Below, piece by piece: positions 51,884 to 59,978 of a stretch of 64,000 nt of DNA. Below the pieces are notes generated by a model. The model saw nothing but the letters and a program-made list of their open reading frames with translations. It was not told the DNA's origin and did no database searches. Within the stretch, counting starts at the first letter, position 1, and each line of letters begins with the position of its first letter. The DNA is from Candidatus Poribacteria bacterium (GTDB taxonomy: Bacteria > Poribacteria > WGA-4E > WGA-3G): positions 1 to 64,000 of the forward strand of contig VXMD01000073.1 in assembly GCA_009841255.1 (NCBI GenBank), in the 5' to 3' direction. The translations under genes were made by a program, and so were the position numbers.

Positions 51884-52261
51884 ATGAATACCCGAGACCG
51901 TGTTCACTCTGCCTCGCAAGATTCTCTGTGCCTGAATTCGTTGGCGGTTTCGCGCCTGAATCATAACGAATTGAAGTGCATCGACACCTATTATCAACCG
52001 GCACTCAACAACGACGTTGGTTACCGGTTCGTGCTGGGATGTCAACAGCCAGATTGCTACAAGGGAAGGGGACGCGCGGGGCCTGGATATAACAGCAACG
52101 GTTTCGGGAAGTGTGTTGTAGGAGGTATCCATCTCTATCACCTACGAGCGGATGAAATACCCCTCCCTGCGAAAGAGAGTAGCCCTCAAAAATTGAGGTC
52201 GGCGTTAAAATCGAAGAGAAGCGACGCAGTGTCGGATCAGACGTTTGTTGATTCACATTGA
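51884..52261 (+). CDS. Uncertain 125-residue ORF or structured RNA behind a perfect promoter
   Basis: An ATG with AGGGAGG nine bases upstream opens 125 codons. The product is Cys-, Asn- and Ser-rich with no signal peptide or known motif. A short piece (LNNDVGYRFV) faintly recalls the end of formylglycine-enzyme-like folds. The alternative is a noncoding transcript; I tested it by eye against RNase P, tmRNA, 6S and SRP RNA signatures and found no match. Three other frames are also partly open, which weakens the coding case. Confidence 0.3.
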   Translation: MNTRDRVHSASQDSLCLNSLAVSRLNHNELKCIDTYYQPALNNDVGYRFVLGCQQPDCYKGRGRAGPGYNSNGFGKCVVGGIHLYHLRADEIPLPAKESSPQKLRSALKSKRSDAVSDQTFVDSH

Positions 52262-52420
52262 AGCGCTTTTTTTATTTTATAAACGGGTGCTGGTAACCTC
52301 TTGTTGGGTTACCGAAAAGGATAAGAATTTTGAACTTCATCGCTTAAGAATGCTACACGCAACTTCGTTTCTTGGGATAGGATTTAACGATACCCAGTTA
52401 GGGAAGAGGAGGAAATTCTC

Positions 52421-52855
52421 ATGGCAGTCCTCAAACGGATTATAGGTATTGTGCTTATCGTCATCGCGGCGATAGTCGCCATCCAGACGGTACTTGAACC
52501 GATTTATCACACTTCCACCGAAGAGAGTCCCCACAGCTCCGCTTGGGATTATATCAACTGGCTCTCTGTTATTTCAATAATAGTGGGCGTGATATTCGGT
52601 TACATCCGTATGAGCCGTGCCGGTGCGGATTCGAGTGTTCAAGAGTTCATAGCAGCGAATACGATGTTCTACGGGTTTATGTTCGTGGCTATAATTTTCT
52701 TATGGAACTGGTTCGGCATCAGCGACGTTGGGTCAGACTTTACTGCTGTTGGCCACAATACCCGATCCTTAGTGTGGATTCTCTTTGATGCCACACTTCC
52801 GTTGTTGAACGGTGCGATGGGTATGCATCTGATACGTTCCAGTGCCAGTGAGTAG
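52421..52855 (+). CDS. Four-helix membrane protein of unknown function
   Basis: A 144-residue protein with four hydrophobic segments: IIGIVLIVIAAIVAIQTV, WLSVISIIVGVIFGYI, FYGFMFVAIIFLWNWFG and WILFDATLPLLNGAMGMHLI. GAGGAGGAAAT precedes the ATG. I do not recognise a family. It follows the uncertain ORF by 159 bp and may share its strong promoter. Confidence 0.75.
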   Translation: MAVLKRIIGIVLIVIAAIVAIQTVLEPIYHTSTEESPHSSAWDYINWLSVISIIVGVIFGYIRMSRAGADSSVQEFIAANTMFYGFMFVAIIFLWNWFGISDVGSDFTAVGHNTRSLVWILFDATLPLLNGAMGMHLIRSSASE

Positions 52856-53029
52856 ATAACAGGGATTGATATTTCGGTTCGTAATAGCATGATTTATCGA
52901 ATGGAAGTGCTATTGTAAACCTAAACACGAAGTGCGTGCTTTTCAAGTGCGCACTTCACTTTTTTATGGACAACTTTCAAAATTCCTGATACCCTTACGT
53001 GTAAAATGACAATCTCATGGGAGAAATCT

Positions 53030-53785
53030 ATGGAAATAAGACCAAATCGGGTTAAACAGAAATTGGCAAATGGGAACCTTGCGTACGTCATCTCAGGATT
53101 GACGAGTGCCGACGATATAGATACCTTCGGTCCGAACGGATACGACGGTGTATGGCTGGAAGGCGAACACGGGAGCGTTGATGCAGCACAACTCGGGGAC
53201 CTAACGCGCGCCTGCGATCTCTGGGGGATGACCTCTATCACACGTGTCAATCGCAACGACCAAGGACTTATCTACCGCACATTGGATTGCGGGTCAATGG
53301 GCATCTGTGTTCCGCATGTCAATACGAAAGCGGAGGCACAAAACGTTGTGGATGGTACGAAGTTTGCACCGATCGGACACCGTGGGATGTATACCAGTCG
53401 CCAAGGCTATGGTGTAGACAACTATTTTGACGTAGCCAACTCGCAAACGCTCATCATCGTTTTGATTGAAGACATCGTCGCGGTTAATAACCTGGACGAT
53501 ATCCTTACCGTCGATCACATTGACGTGTTTTTCGTTGCCCCCTCGGATTTAGCGACCTCTATGGGGCATATCGGAAATCTCACCCATCCCGATGTTCAGG
53601 GAACGATTGATTCGGCACTTGCTCGCATCCAGGCGGCGGGACGGGTTGCGGGTACTTTGACGACCGATGCGACCGTCGAAAAGTACGTCAAAGCAGGCGT
53701 TCGGTTTCTGATGACAGGCGTTGGTGGCTGGATTACAGCGAGTGCGGCGGCATTTAAAGAACGGGCAGAAGGTGCGAAATCTTAA
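53030..53785 (+). CDS. HpcH/HpaI-family aldolase
   Basis: A 251-residue class II pyruvate aldolase of the type that cleaves 4-hydroxy-2-oxo-acids. Landmarks are WLEGEHGS near residue 39, SITRVNRNDQGLI with the phosphate/pyruvate Arg, and VLIEDIVAVNNLDDIL with the metal Glu, then FFVAPSDLATSMGH. The ATG at 53030 follows GGGAGAAATCT; an earlier in-frame start at 53006 is less likely. It may act in breakdown of sugar acids, fitting the nearby fuconate-dehydratase-like gene, by inference. Confidence 0.88.
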   Translation: MEIRPNRVKQKLANGNLAYVISGLTSADDIDTFGPNGYDGVWLEGEHGSVDAAQLGDLTRACDLWGMTSITRVNRNDQGLIYRTLDCGSMGICVPHVNTKAEAQNVVDGTKFAPIGHRGMYTSRQGYGVDNYFDVANSQTLIIVLIEDIVAVNNLDDILTVDHIDVFFVAPSDLATSMGHIGNLTHPDVQGTIDSALARIQAAGRVAGTLTTDATVEKYVKAGVRFLMTGVGGWITASAAAFKERAEGAKS

Positions 53786-53821
53786 ATGATTTAACCTACT
53801 CAAGTGTTCTATCTTCTCACC

Positions 53822-53851
53822 TGCGCGGTTTCTCACCGCGCATTTTTATTT
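53822..53851 (+). terminator. Rho-independent terminator after the aldolase
   Basis: TGCGCGGT, TTCTC, ACCGCGCA: an 8 bp GC-rich stem, followed by TTTTTATTT, 36 bp past the stop. Confidence 0.8.
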
Positions 53852-53983
53852 ATCATAAAGTCCATAATTACGTGAACACGTTATTGTAGTGTAGACTGTG
53901 AGTCTGCATGCTAAAGAGGCACAAACTAACAGTTTATGCTACATCAGTCAACTTATTTTCGACTTTACTATAATTCAAAGCCA

Positions 53984-55318
53984 CTACGCCAAAAAAGTTA
54001 TTCCTCCGGATGCCTCTCTCCCTTGCCAGACGGCACCCGTCGGATAGGTGTGTTGCTCGATGAACTCTGGATACATCTCTAATCCCCAACCGGGGATTGT
54101 TGGCGTAACATAGGCACCATTGCGTACCTGAATCGGGTGCAGGAAAACGTCCTCTTGTAAGAAATTGAGGTACTCAACGACCTGCGTTTCCGAATGCGCG
54201 GCGACGCAAATTTGATCCCAAATGGCGTAATGTTGAATCATGTTACACAACCCGATGCCACCCCCGTGCGGACAGACAGGAACACCGTATTTTGCTGCCA
54301 TCAAGATAACTCCGAGTACATCGTTGACCCCGCCGAGCCGTGTGGCGTCAATCTGGCAGTACTGAATCGCGTCACTTGTGATTAACTGTTTGAAGATGAC
54401 AGGCGATGGCACCTGCTCCCCTGTAGCCACGCCAATACCGTGTTTCTCTAAGGCACGTGCGATTTTCACGAAGCCGAGCACATCGTCGCGTGCTGTCGGT
54501 TCCTCAATCCATGTCGGTTTGAATTGTGCTAACGCTTCCATATAGGCGATCGCTTCATCGACACCCCAGATCTGGTTTGCGTCGAGCATCAGACGTGCCT
54601 CTGGACCGATTGCCTCCCGGATGAAGGCGAGCCGTTTCTTGTCAAATTCCAGGTCCTGTCCCACCTTCATTTTGAAGCAGTCGAGTCCCGCGGCTTTCAC
54701 CTGATTCACCGTTTCAATAATCTGTTCATCCGTGAGACCGAGCCATCCTGCGGTGGAGTAAGCCTTGGGTCCGTGCTGACGGAGCGTCTGCTCACGGACT
54801 TCGCGACCGTCCGAGTGTGTGTTGAGAATCTCCGCGGCTTCGTCAGGTGTCAATGCGTCGCGCAGGTATCGCCAATCGATAGACTGTACAACCTTCTCCG
54901 GCGGTAAGTCGACGAGAAGTTTCCAGAGCGGTTTATCGACCAGTTTTGCCCACGCATCCCACATCGCGTTGACGATACTCCCGATCGCCATCCGGTTAAC
55001 GCCGTCAGCAAGCCAACGCAGTTGGTGATGGTCAACGAGAAGTTTATGAAACGCGCCCGGATCGTCAACGAAAGTAGCCATTTCCATCCCGACGACGAGT
55101 TGTGCGAGGTCTTTAACGCCGTAAGCGATCCAGTCGTTTCCGGCACCAGCGGTGAACGCTACGGATATGCCGTGGTGTCCTATGCTTGTTTCCAGTGTCG
55201 TTAGGACTGCGGAATAATTCGGTTTTTTATGAAACGGATCGGAACCGAGGAGTGTATCCGATGTAGGGACTCGTAGATCGACGACATCAACGTTTACGAT
55301 CTTTCCTAAGGTTTGCAT
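53984..55318 (-). CDS. L-fuconate dehydratase-like enolase-superfamily protein
   Basis: A 444-residue member of the mandelate racemase/muconate lactonizing group. The catalytic base lies in CFKMKVGQD. Metal ligands are in LMLDANQIWG, TWIEEPTARDD and GVATGEQVPSP. A second catalytic His is in VCPHGGGIGL. The N-terminus (VVDLRVPTSDTLLGSDPFHKKPNYSA) and length match L-fuconate dehydratase, which dehydrates L-fuconate to 2-keto-3-deoxy-L-fuconate in fucose breakdown. AAAGGAG precedes the ATG. Divergent from the adenosyltransferase across 43 bp. Confidence 0.9.
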   Translation of the reverse strand: MQTLGKIVNVDVVDLRVPTSDTLLGSDPFHKKPNYSAVLTTLETSIGHHGISVAFTAGAGNDWIAYGVKDLAQLVVGMEMATFVDDPGAFHKLLVDHHQLRWLADGVNRMAIGSIVNAMWDAWAKLVDKPLWKLLVDLPPEKVVQSIDWRYLRDALTPDEAAEILNTHSDGREVREQTLRQHGPKAYSTAGWLGLTDEQIIETVNQVKAAGLDCFKMKVGQDLEFDKKRLAFIREAIGPEARLMLDANQIWGVDEAIAYMEALAQFKPTWIEEPTARDDVLGFVKIARALEKHGIGVATGEQVPSPVIFKQLITSDAIQYCQIDATRLGGVNDVLGVILMAAKYGVPVCPHGGGIGLCNMIQHYAIWDQICVAAHSETQVVEYLNFLQEDVFLHPIQVRNGAYVTPTIPGWGLEMYPEFIEQHTYPTGAVWQGREASGGITFLA

Positions 55319-55324
55319 GTTTGC

Positions 55325-55353
55325 TTGACTCCTTTTCCAACAGAGTATATAAT
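55325..55353 (+). promoter_or_regulatory. Near-consensus promoter of the adenosyltransferase gene; leaderless transcript
   Basis: TTGACT, 17 bp, TATAAT. The ATG at 55362 starts 9 bases after the -10, so it probably lies at the transcript's 5' end. The -35 overlaps, on the other strand, the ribosome site of the divergent fuconate dehydratase gene. Confidence 0.65.
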
Positions 55354-55361
55354 GAATGGAT

Positions 55362-55916
55362 ATGAAAATCTATACTAAATTTGGCGATTCTGGAGACACT
55401 GCGCTTTATGGCGGAACGCGGTTAGGGAAAGATGAGCCACGCATTGAGGCAATCGGCACTGTTGACGAACTGAACGCCTATATCGGTTATGCCCAGACGT
55501 TGGTTGAGGACGTTGATCTTTCCGAGATCATGGCGCGGATCCAGAACCACCTTTTCGATGTCGGTGCAGATTTGGCAACGCCAGCGACACATACGAAAGC
55601 CGCCGAATTCCGCATACCGGCAGATTTCACCACAGAGATGGAGACCGCAATAGATACACTCTCTGCGGAACTGCCGCCCCTGACGAATTTTATTTTGCCG
55701 GGTGGTTGCACTGCTGGCGCTACTTTACATATCGCCCGCGTGGTGTGCCGGCGAAGTGAACGGTGTGTCGTGCGCCTCGCACGCGAAGCAGAGGTTAATC
55801 CTGAGATAATCCGGAGTTTGAACAGACTTTCGGACCTCCTGTTCGTTCTCGCTCGAACAGTGAACTTCCGGGCAAACGTTTCAGAACCGATTTGGGAGGC
55901 ACAATCAGACACTTGA
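55362..55916 (+). CDS. pduO: PduO-type cob(I)alamin adenosyltransferase
   Basis: A 184-residue enzyme that transfers adenosine from ATP to cob(I)alamin to make coenzyme B12. The ATP site is MKIYTKFGDSGDTALYGG; EPRIEAIGTVDELNAYIG and RRSERCVVRLARE complete the trimer active site. The ATG at 55362 gives the family's standard start and fits the promoter position; an in-frame ATG at 55356 is less likely. With a leaderless mRNA there is no room for a cobalamin riboswitch. Confidence 0.94.
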   Translation: MKIYTKFGDSGDTALYGGTRLGKDEPRIEAIGTVDELNAYIGYAQTLVEDVDLSEIMARIQNHLFDVGADLATPATHTKAAEFRIPADFTTEMETAIDTLSAELPPLTNFILPGGCTAGATLHIARVVCRRSERCVVRLAREAEVNPEIIRSLNRLSDLLFVLARTVNFRANVSEPIWEAQSDT

Positions 55917-56085
55917 AAAAGGGGATGTATTAAGATGTTGTATTATGGCAGGATTTTCGAATCACGCGCACTGAAAATCATAACTGGAGTCTTAATAACC
56001 CAAGTTGCCCCCTTTGTAGTACAATCTGTTTCGCTTGAACATCCTGGCGATTTCCCTCATCCTGAAACCATACACAAACTATAAT

Positions 56086-56114
56086 TTGATTTAGGCATCA
56101 AATTTGTGTATAAT
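56086..56114 (+). promoter_or_regulatory. Promoter of the HAF-repeat protein gene
   Basis: TTGATT, 17 bp, TATAAT, giving an untranslated leader of about 170 nt. Confidence 0.6.
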
Positions 56115-56208
56115 TAATCATCTTCACTATAACTATTTATAAATCTCTTATTGATAAATTTTCATGCTCATAAGTTTTTGTCCAATGGCAATTTAGGTTT
56201 ACCTGATT

Positions 56209-56223
56209 TTTAGGACTCCTAAA
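56209..56223. promoter_or_regulatory. 15 bp palindrome in the leader
   Basis: TTTAGGACTCCTAAA is perfectly symmetric around one base, about 90 nt past the predicted transcript start. A possible operator or small RNA hairpin. Confidence 0.35.
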
Positions 56224-56291
56224 TGTAAACACAACTTAATCTTTCAGGAGGACCCCTTAACTAAGATTCTTTCTTAAGGCACAACCAGACT

Positions 56292-59015
56292 ATGCATAAT
56301 CAGACTAAAATGAGTTTTTTGTTTTATACGTTTACGTTGTTCGTATACTTCAATTCCTTTTTCCCAAGTACCACCGATGCACAAACCGATAATGAACCGT
56401 CCCCAACACCTGAATTCACCTTCACCTATGAGAACATTGATGTACAAGGCGTAGATTTTTTAGCATTGACAGCAAGTAGCGACTTTGAGGGGTATGCTGG
56501 CTACACGCGGAGTGCGGATGGTGAAAAAATGGTCGCCTTTACACTTATTGATGGCGTTTTTACGAGGTATGACTTCCCCGGTTCACAGAACACTTACTTC
56601 TATGCGTTTGGCAATAATGGGTTAGCTGCGGGATACTACGAGGACAGCGAGGGTCTCCACCACGGGGTCATCTTAGAGGATGGTGAACTTCGGGAATACA
56701 ACTTTCCGGGTGCCGTCGAAACGGAGATATACGGTTACAGTGATTCGAGGGAGGTATTGACGGGTAATTTTATAGATGCGTCCGGTGTTCGCCGCGGCTT
56801 CTCAGGAGACATCACCGTTGAGGTACCCGGGGCAACAGCGACTTATGCCGATTTTGTGACTGCGGCAGGTGCTGTCACAGGAAGTTACATAGATGCTGAA
56901 GGTCTATATTATCCTTATCTGCGTACCCCAAATGGCACGTTTGTATTTCACAACTATCTGGAACCCTCCAATCTGGAATACTCTTTTGTGCACGGCATCA
57001 CGGATACAAGAATTATCGTCACTCGAGCCAAAGCCGTGGGGGACATCCCGCGCTCCTATGTCGGCACATCCCAGCAGGGCGTATCTGAATTAGAGTTTCC
57101 GGGCAGCGTTAGCACAGAGGGCTGGAATATCAATCAGGACGGTTCTGTCGTCGGGTACTACGACTCAGCGGATGGACGTAGACATGGGTTTATCGCCGGA
57201 CCCACCGCGGAAACTGCTGCAAAATTTAGAGATATAGCGTATCCCCCACCACCCGAATTCAACTACATTTATGAGAGTATTGATGTGCCCGGTGTAGATT
57301 TTTTAGCGTTGACGGCGAGTAGCGACTTTGAGGGTTACGCCGGCAACACCCGGAGTGCTGATGGTGAAAAGATCGTCGGGTTTACACTCATAGACGGCGT
57401 TTTCACGACGTATGACTTCCCCGGTTCACAGAACACTTACTTCTATGCGTTTGGCAATAATGGGTTAGCTGCGGGACACTACGAAGATAGTGAGGGTCTT
57501 TACCATGGTGTCATCTTAGAAGATGGTGAGTTGCGGCACTATGATTTTCCGGGTGCCGTCGAAACAGAAATATACGGTTACAGCGATTCGACTGGGAAAC
57601 TGACGGGGAGTTTTATAGATGCGTCTGGTGTGCGTCGCGGCTTCTCAGGAGACACCATCGTTGAGGTCCCTGGGGCAACAGCAACTTATGCCGATTTTGT
57701 GAATGCAGCAGGTTCTATCGTAGGCAGCTACGTAGATGCTGAAGGTCTCTATCATGCATACGCACTTCCCTCGACTGGTAGGTTTATAATTCTGGACTAT
57801 TTGGAACCATCGAGTCTGGAATACTTTTTTCTCCACGGTATTAACGATGCAGAGGGAAGCGGCGTGTTTGTGGTTGCCCGATCCAAAGCTGTGGGGGACA
57901 TCCCGCGCTCCTATGTCGGCTCATACCGGTATGGACTCCATGAATTGAAGTTTCCGGGTAGTGTCAGTACGGAGGGCTGGAATATCAATCAGGACGGTTC
58001 TGTCGTCGGACACTATAACTCACCCGATGGACGCAGACACGGGTTCATCGCCAGGCTCGACACTAAAGCAGAGTACGACCGTTTTAGTAACGTCTACACC
58101 GTCACGCTGTCTAAAGGGTTGAACATGCTTTCTGTGCCATTGGCATCCCCAACCCCTATGACGGCTAAGAACCTTGTCGCACTGACAGGGGCAACAACGA
58201 TCATAGCGTTCGATGCCCCCAATCAGCGTTTCATGGCGTGGACACCAAGCGCACCCGATGACGGTTTTCCAATTGAAGGTGGACAAGGCTATATCGTCAA
58301 TGTGCAAGCAACCCGCAACTTCGCCTTCGTCGGCGCACCCTGGACAGATCCAACCGAGGCTGCCGCAGCAGCACCCATCACATCCACACAGATGCCGCAA
58401 GAAGCGTGGGCGTTCGTTGTCAGCGGTAGCGTTGGGAAACCCAACTCCTACGAAGGTAAACCCGCGTTTGACGGGTACCAAGTCATCGTTCGTAACTTGA
58501 GAACAAACAGCATCATAACTACCTCAGTGCAAGGGAGTTACTTCGCCGCGGCAACTGCCGATCTGACGCGACGGAGCGTCGTCGAAGTCGGTGACGTGAT
58601 TGAATTGCGCCTCATCGGTCCGAATGGAAATGCTGAGTTACAACCCCTCAGTTTCAAAGTGACACCCGAGGACTTGGCAAATGCGGTCTTGTCTGTCAGG
58701 CTTGATGGCATCGGTAAACCGACACAGAACCTCCTCTTACAAAACTACCCGAATCCGTTTAACCCGGAGACGTGGATTCCATATCAACTCTCCGAAGACA
58801 GTCCTGTATCGATATCTATTTATGATACAACCGGTAGGTTGATTCGCACACTTTCGCTCGGTTTTCAATCCGCAGGCTTCTATAACAGTCAGGGGCGTGC
58901 GGCGTATTGGGATGGACGGAATGCCCTTGGAGAACGCGTTGCGAGTGGTATCTATTTCTACCAGTTGACGACCCCCTCCTTTCAGCAGACACGACGACTC
59001 GTCATTGTAAAGTAG
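56292..59015 (+). CDS. Secreted HAF-repeat protein with internal duplication and C-terminal sorting domain
   Basis: A 907-residue exported protein. A signal peptide ends near residue 31 (STTDAQ); the ATG at 56310 is an alternative start. Two large repeats of about 281 residues begin EFTFTYENIDVQGVDF and EFNYIYESIDVPGVDF. Each contains units such as YDFPGSQNTYFYAFGNNG and SADGRRHGFIA, like the extracellular HAF repeats. A separate domain (LSKGLNMLSVPL) follows, then a C-terminal module with NYPNPFNPETWIPYQL ending QTRRLVIVK, matching the two LRR proteins. It is likely surface-displayed or secreted by the same route. Confidence 0.85.
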   Translation: MHNQTKMSFLFYTFTLFVYFNSFFPSTTDAQTDNEPSPTPEFTFTYENIDVQGVDFLALTASSDFEGYAGYTRSADGEKMVAFTLIDGVFTRYDFPGSQNTYFYAFGNNGLAAGYYEDSEGLHHGVILEDGELREYNFPGAVETEIYGYSDSREVLTGNFIDASGVRRGFSGDITVEVPGATATYADFVTAAGAVTGSYIDAEGLYYPYLRTPNGTFVFHNYLEPSNLEYSFVHGITDTRIIVTRAKAVGDIPRSYVGTSQQGVSELEFPGSVSTEGWNINQDGSVVGYYDSADGRRHGFIAGPTAETAAKFRDIAYPPPPEFNYIYESIDVPGVDFLALTASSDFEGYAGNTRSADGEKIVGFTLIDGVFTTYDFPGSQNTYFYAFGNNGLAAGHYEDSEGLYHGVILEDGELRHYDFPGAVETEIYGYSDSTGKLTGSFIDASGVRRGFSGDTIVEVPGATATYADFVNAAGSIVGSYVDAEGLYHAYALPSTGRFIILDYLEPSSLEYFFLHGINDAEGSGVFVVARSKAVGDIPRSYVGSYRYGLHELKFPGSVSTEGWNINQDGSVVGHYNSPDGRRHGFIARLDTKAEYDRFSNVYTVTLSKGLNMLSVPLASPTPMTAKNLVALTGATTIIAFDAPNQRFMAWTPSAPDDGFPIEGGQGYIVNVQATRNFAFVGAPWTDPTEAAAAAPITSTQMPQEAWAFVVSGSVGKPNSYEGKPAFDGYQVIVRNLRTNSIITTSVQGSYFAAATADLTRRSVVEVGDVIELRLIGPNGNAELQPLSFKVTPEDLANAVLSVRLDGIGKPTQNLLLQNYPNPFNPETWIPYQLSEDSPVSISIYDTTGRLIRTLSLGFQSAGFYNSQGRAAYWDGRNALGERVASGIYFYQLTTPSFQQTRRLVIVK
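56412..58054 (+). repeat. Two tandem intragenic repeats of about 843 bp
   Basis: Repeat 1 begins at 56412 and repeat 2 at 57255. Blocks of more than 60 bases starting TATGACTTCCCCGG (56569 and 57412) are identical, so the duplication is recent or homogenised by gene conversion. Confidence 0.85.
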
Positions 59016-59055
59016 GGTCCATCCGTATAGAACTTGCAAATGTCCCAGTTCTATA

Positions 59056-59099
59056 GGATGGTGTGTTAGACTTGAAAGGATGATGTATTAGTTTTGAAA
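59056..59099. repeat. 22 bp direct tandem repeat upstream of the lipoprotein gene
   Basis: GGATGGTGTGTTAGACTTGAA and GGATGATGTATTAGTTTTGAA units differ at four positions. The spacing equals two helical turns. It overlaps the probable -35 (TTGAAA at 59094-59099). Confidence 0.5.
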
Positions 59100-59148
59100 A
59101 ATCTTTACGTTTTATGTATCAATTTTTTTTAAGGAAGGAGACTAAACA

Positions 59149-59916
59149 ATGAACCCGACATTAACAAATCTCTCTTTGATAATCCTTATCGCGCTTGTCG
59201 CTTTAGTAAGCTGTGAGAAGGCACAAAAAATGGTGGTGGACGGCGTGCCAGCAGATACCTCCATGGATGAGACGATGACCGATATGGAAGCGACTCCAGT
59301 GAAGTTTATTTTGTTGATTGATTATCCAGAGGGTGGGAAAGATGCCTATATCGCATGGGTCACATCCGTTGTACCCGCCCTGCAAGCTCCCGAAGAGGTC
59401 GTCCGGATAAGATCTTACGACAACGAGGACCCGGAAATGAGTCCTAACCGGCTCGTCGAATGGGAATTCAACAGTTTCCTTGATATGGCGACCTATCTGA
59501 ACCGCCCCGAGATCGCTGCCATACTCGGAGATATCCCGAACCATACAAGCGTAACAACCGCGCATACGTTTATCCAGCGTTCCGACTACTCAAAAGGCGA
59601 GGGAGGCAATTGGCAAATTAAAGGTATCCTTCTGATTGATTATCCACTTGGTAAGAAACAAGCGTACTTGGAATGGGTTGCGTCCGTTTCTCAAGCACTC
59701 GTCGCCCCGCCTCAGTTGAAAGCGACGGCCTCTTACGACAACTACTATGGTGAATCCCCGCACCGGCTCGTCGAACTGGAATTTGCGAGTCAAGAGGATA
59801 TTGATACTTATGAGGCATTGGAAGAGATAATGGCAATTCAGGCTGAACTTGACAATCAGGCGGGCAGCTGGGTGCTACATACATTTCAGTTGCGCTCAGA
59901 TTACATCAACGAATAA
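59149..59916 (+). CDS. Lipoprotein with two barrel-like repeats
   Basis: A 255-residue lipoprotein; the lipobox is LVSC at residues 21-24. Two homologous halves follow, each opening FILLIDYPEGGKDAYIAWV or GILLIDYPLGKKQAYLEWV and closing FIQRSDYS or FQLRSDYI. The alternating beta-alpha layout resembles dimeric alpha-beta barrel (Dabb/ABM) domains fused in tandem. Such domains can be enzymes or stress proteins; here the role is unknown. AAGGAAGGAG precedes the ATG, and a strong terminator follows. Confidence 0.75.
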   Translation: MNPTLTNLSLIILIALVALVSCEKAQKMVVDGVPADTSMDETMTDMEATPVKFILLIDYPEGGKDAYIAWVTSVVPALQAPEEVVRIRSYDNEDPEMSPNRLVEWEFNSFLDMATYLNRPEIAAILGDIPNHTSVTTAHTFIQRSDYSKGEGGNWQIKGILLIDYPLGKKQAYLEWVASVSQALVAPPQLKATASYDNYYGESPHRLVELEFASQEDIDTYEALEEIMAIQAELDNQAGSWVLHTFQLRSDYINE

Positions 59917-59940
59917 TATTTTTAACTTGCCTGTTTTTTG

Positions 59941-59974
59941 GAGGCGCGCTTTCCGAGCGCGCCTCTCTTTTTTT
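59941..59974 (+). terminator. Rho-independent terminator after the lipoprotein gene
   Basis: GAGGCGCGCT, TTCCG, AGCGCGCCTC: a perfect 10 bp stem followed by TCTTTTTTT. It ends just before the convergent aldo/keto reductase stop. Confidence 0.9.
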
Positions 59975-59978
59975 ACCC

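Larger units (their letters stand above)
55917..56291. other. 375 bp regulatory region of the HAF-repeat gene
   Basis: It holds a promoter (56086-56114), a long AT-rich leader with a 15 bp palindrome (56209-56223), and AGGAGG at 56248-56253 that lies about 40 nt before the annotated ATG and has no start codon at normal spacing. The first part (55917-56080) shows nothing recognisable. Confidence 0.55.

Noticed and set aside
51884-52261. Target gene of a diversity-generating retroelement
   Set aside because: The DVGYRFV piece is suggestive, but there is no reverse transcriptase, template repeat or adenine-biased variable region nearby.
51805-52270. RNase P RNA, tmRNA, 6S or SRP RNA
   Set aside because: None of the signature sequences of these RNAs could be found by eye.
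55319-55361. Cobalamin riboswitch before pduO
   Set aside because: The spacer is too short, and the transcript seems to begin at the start codon.
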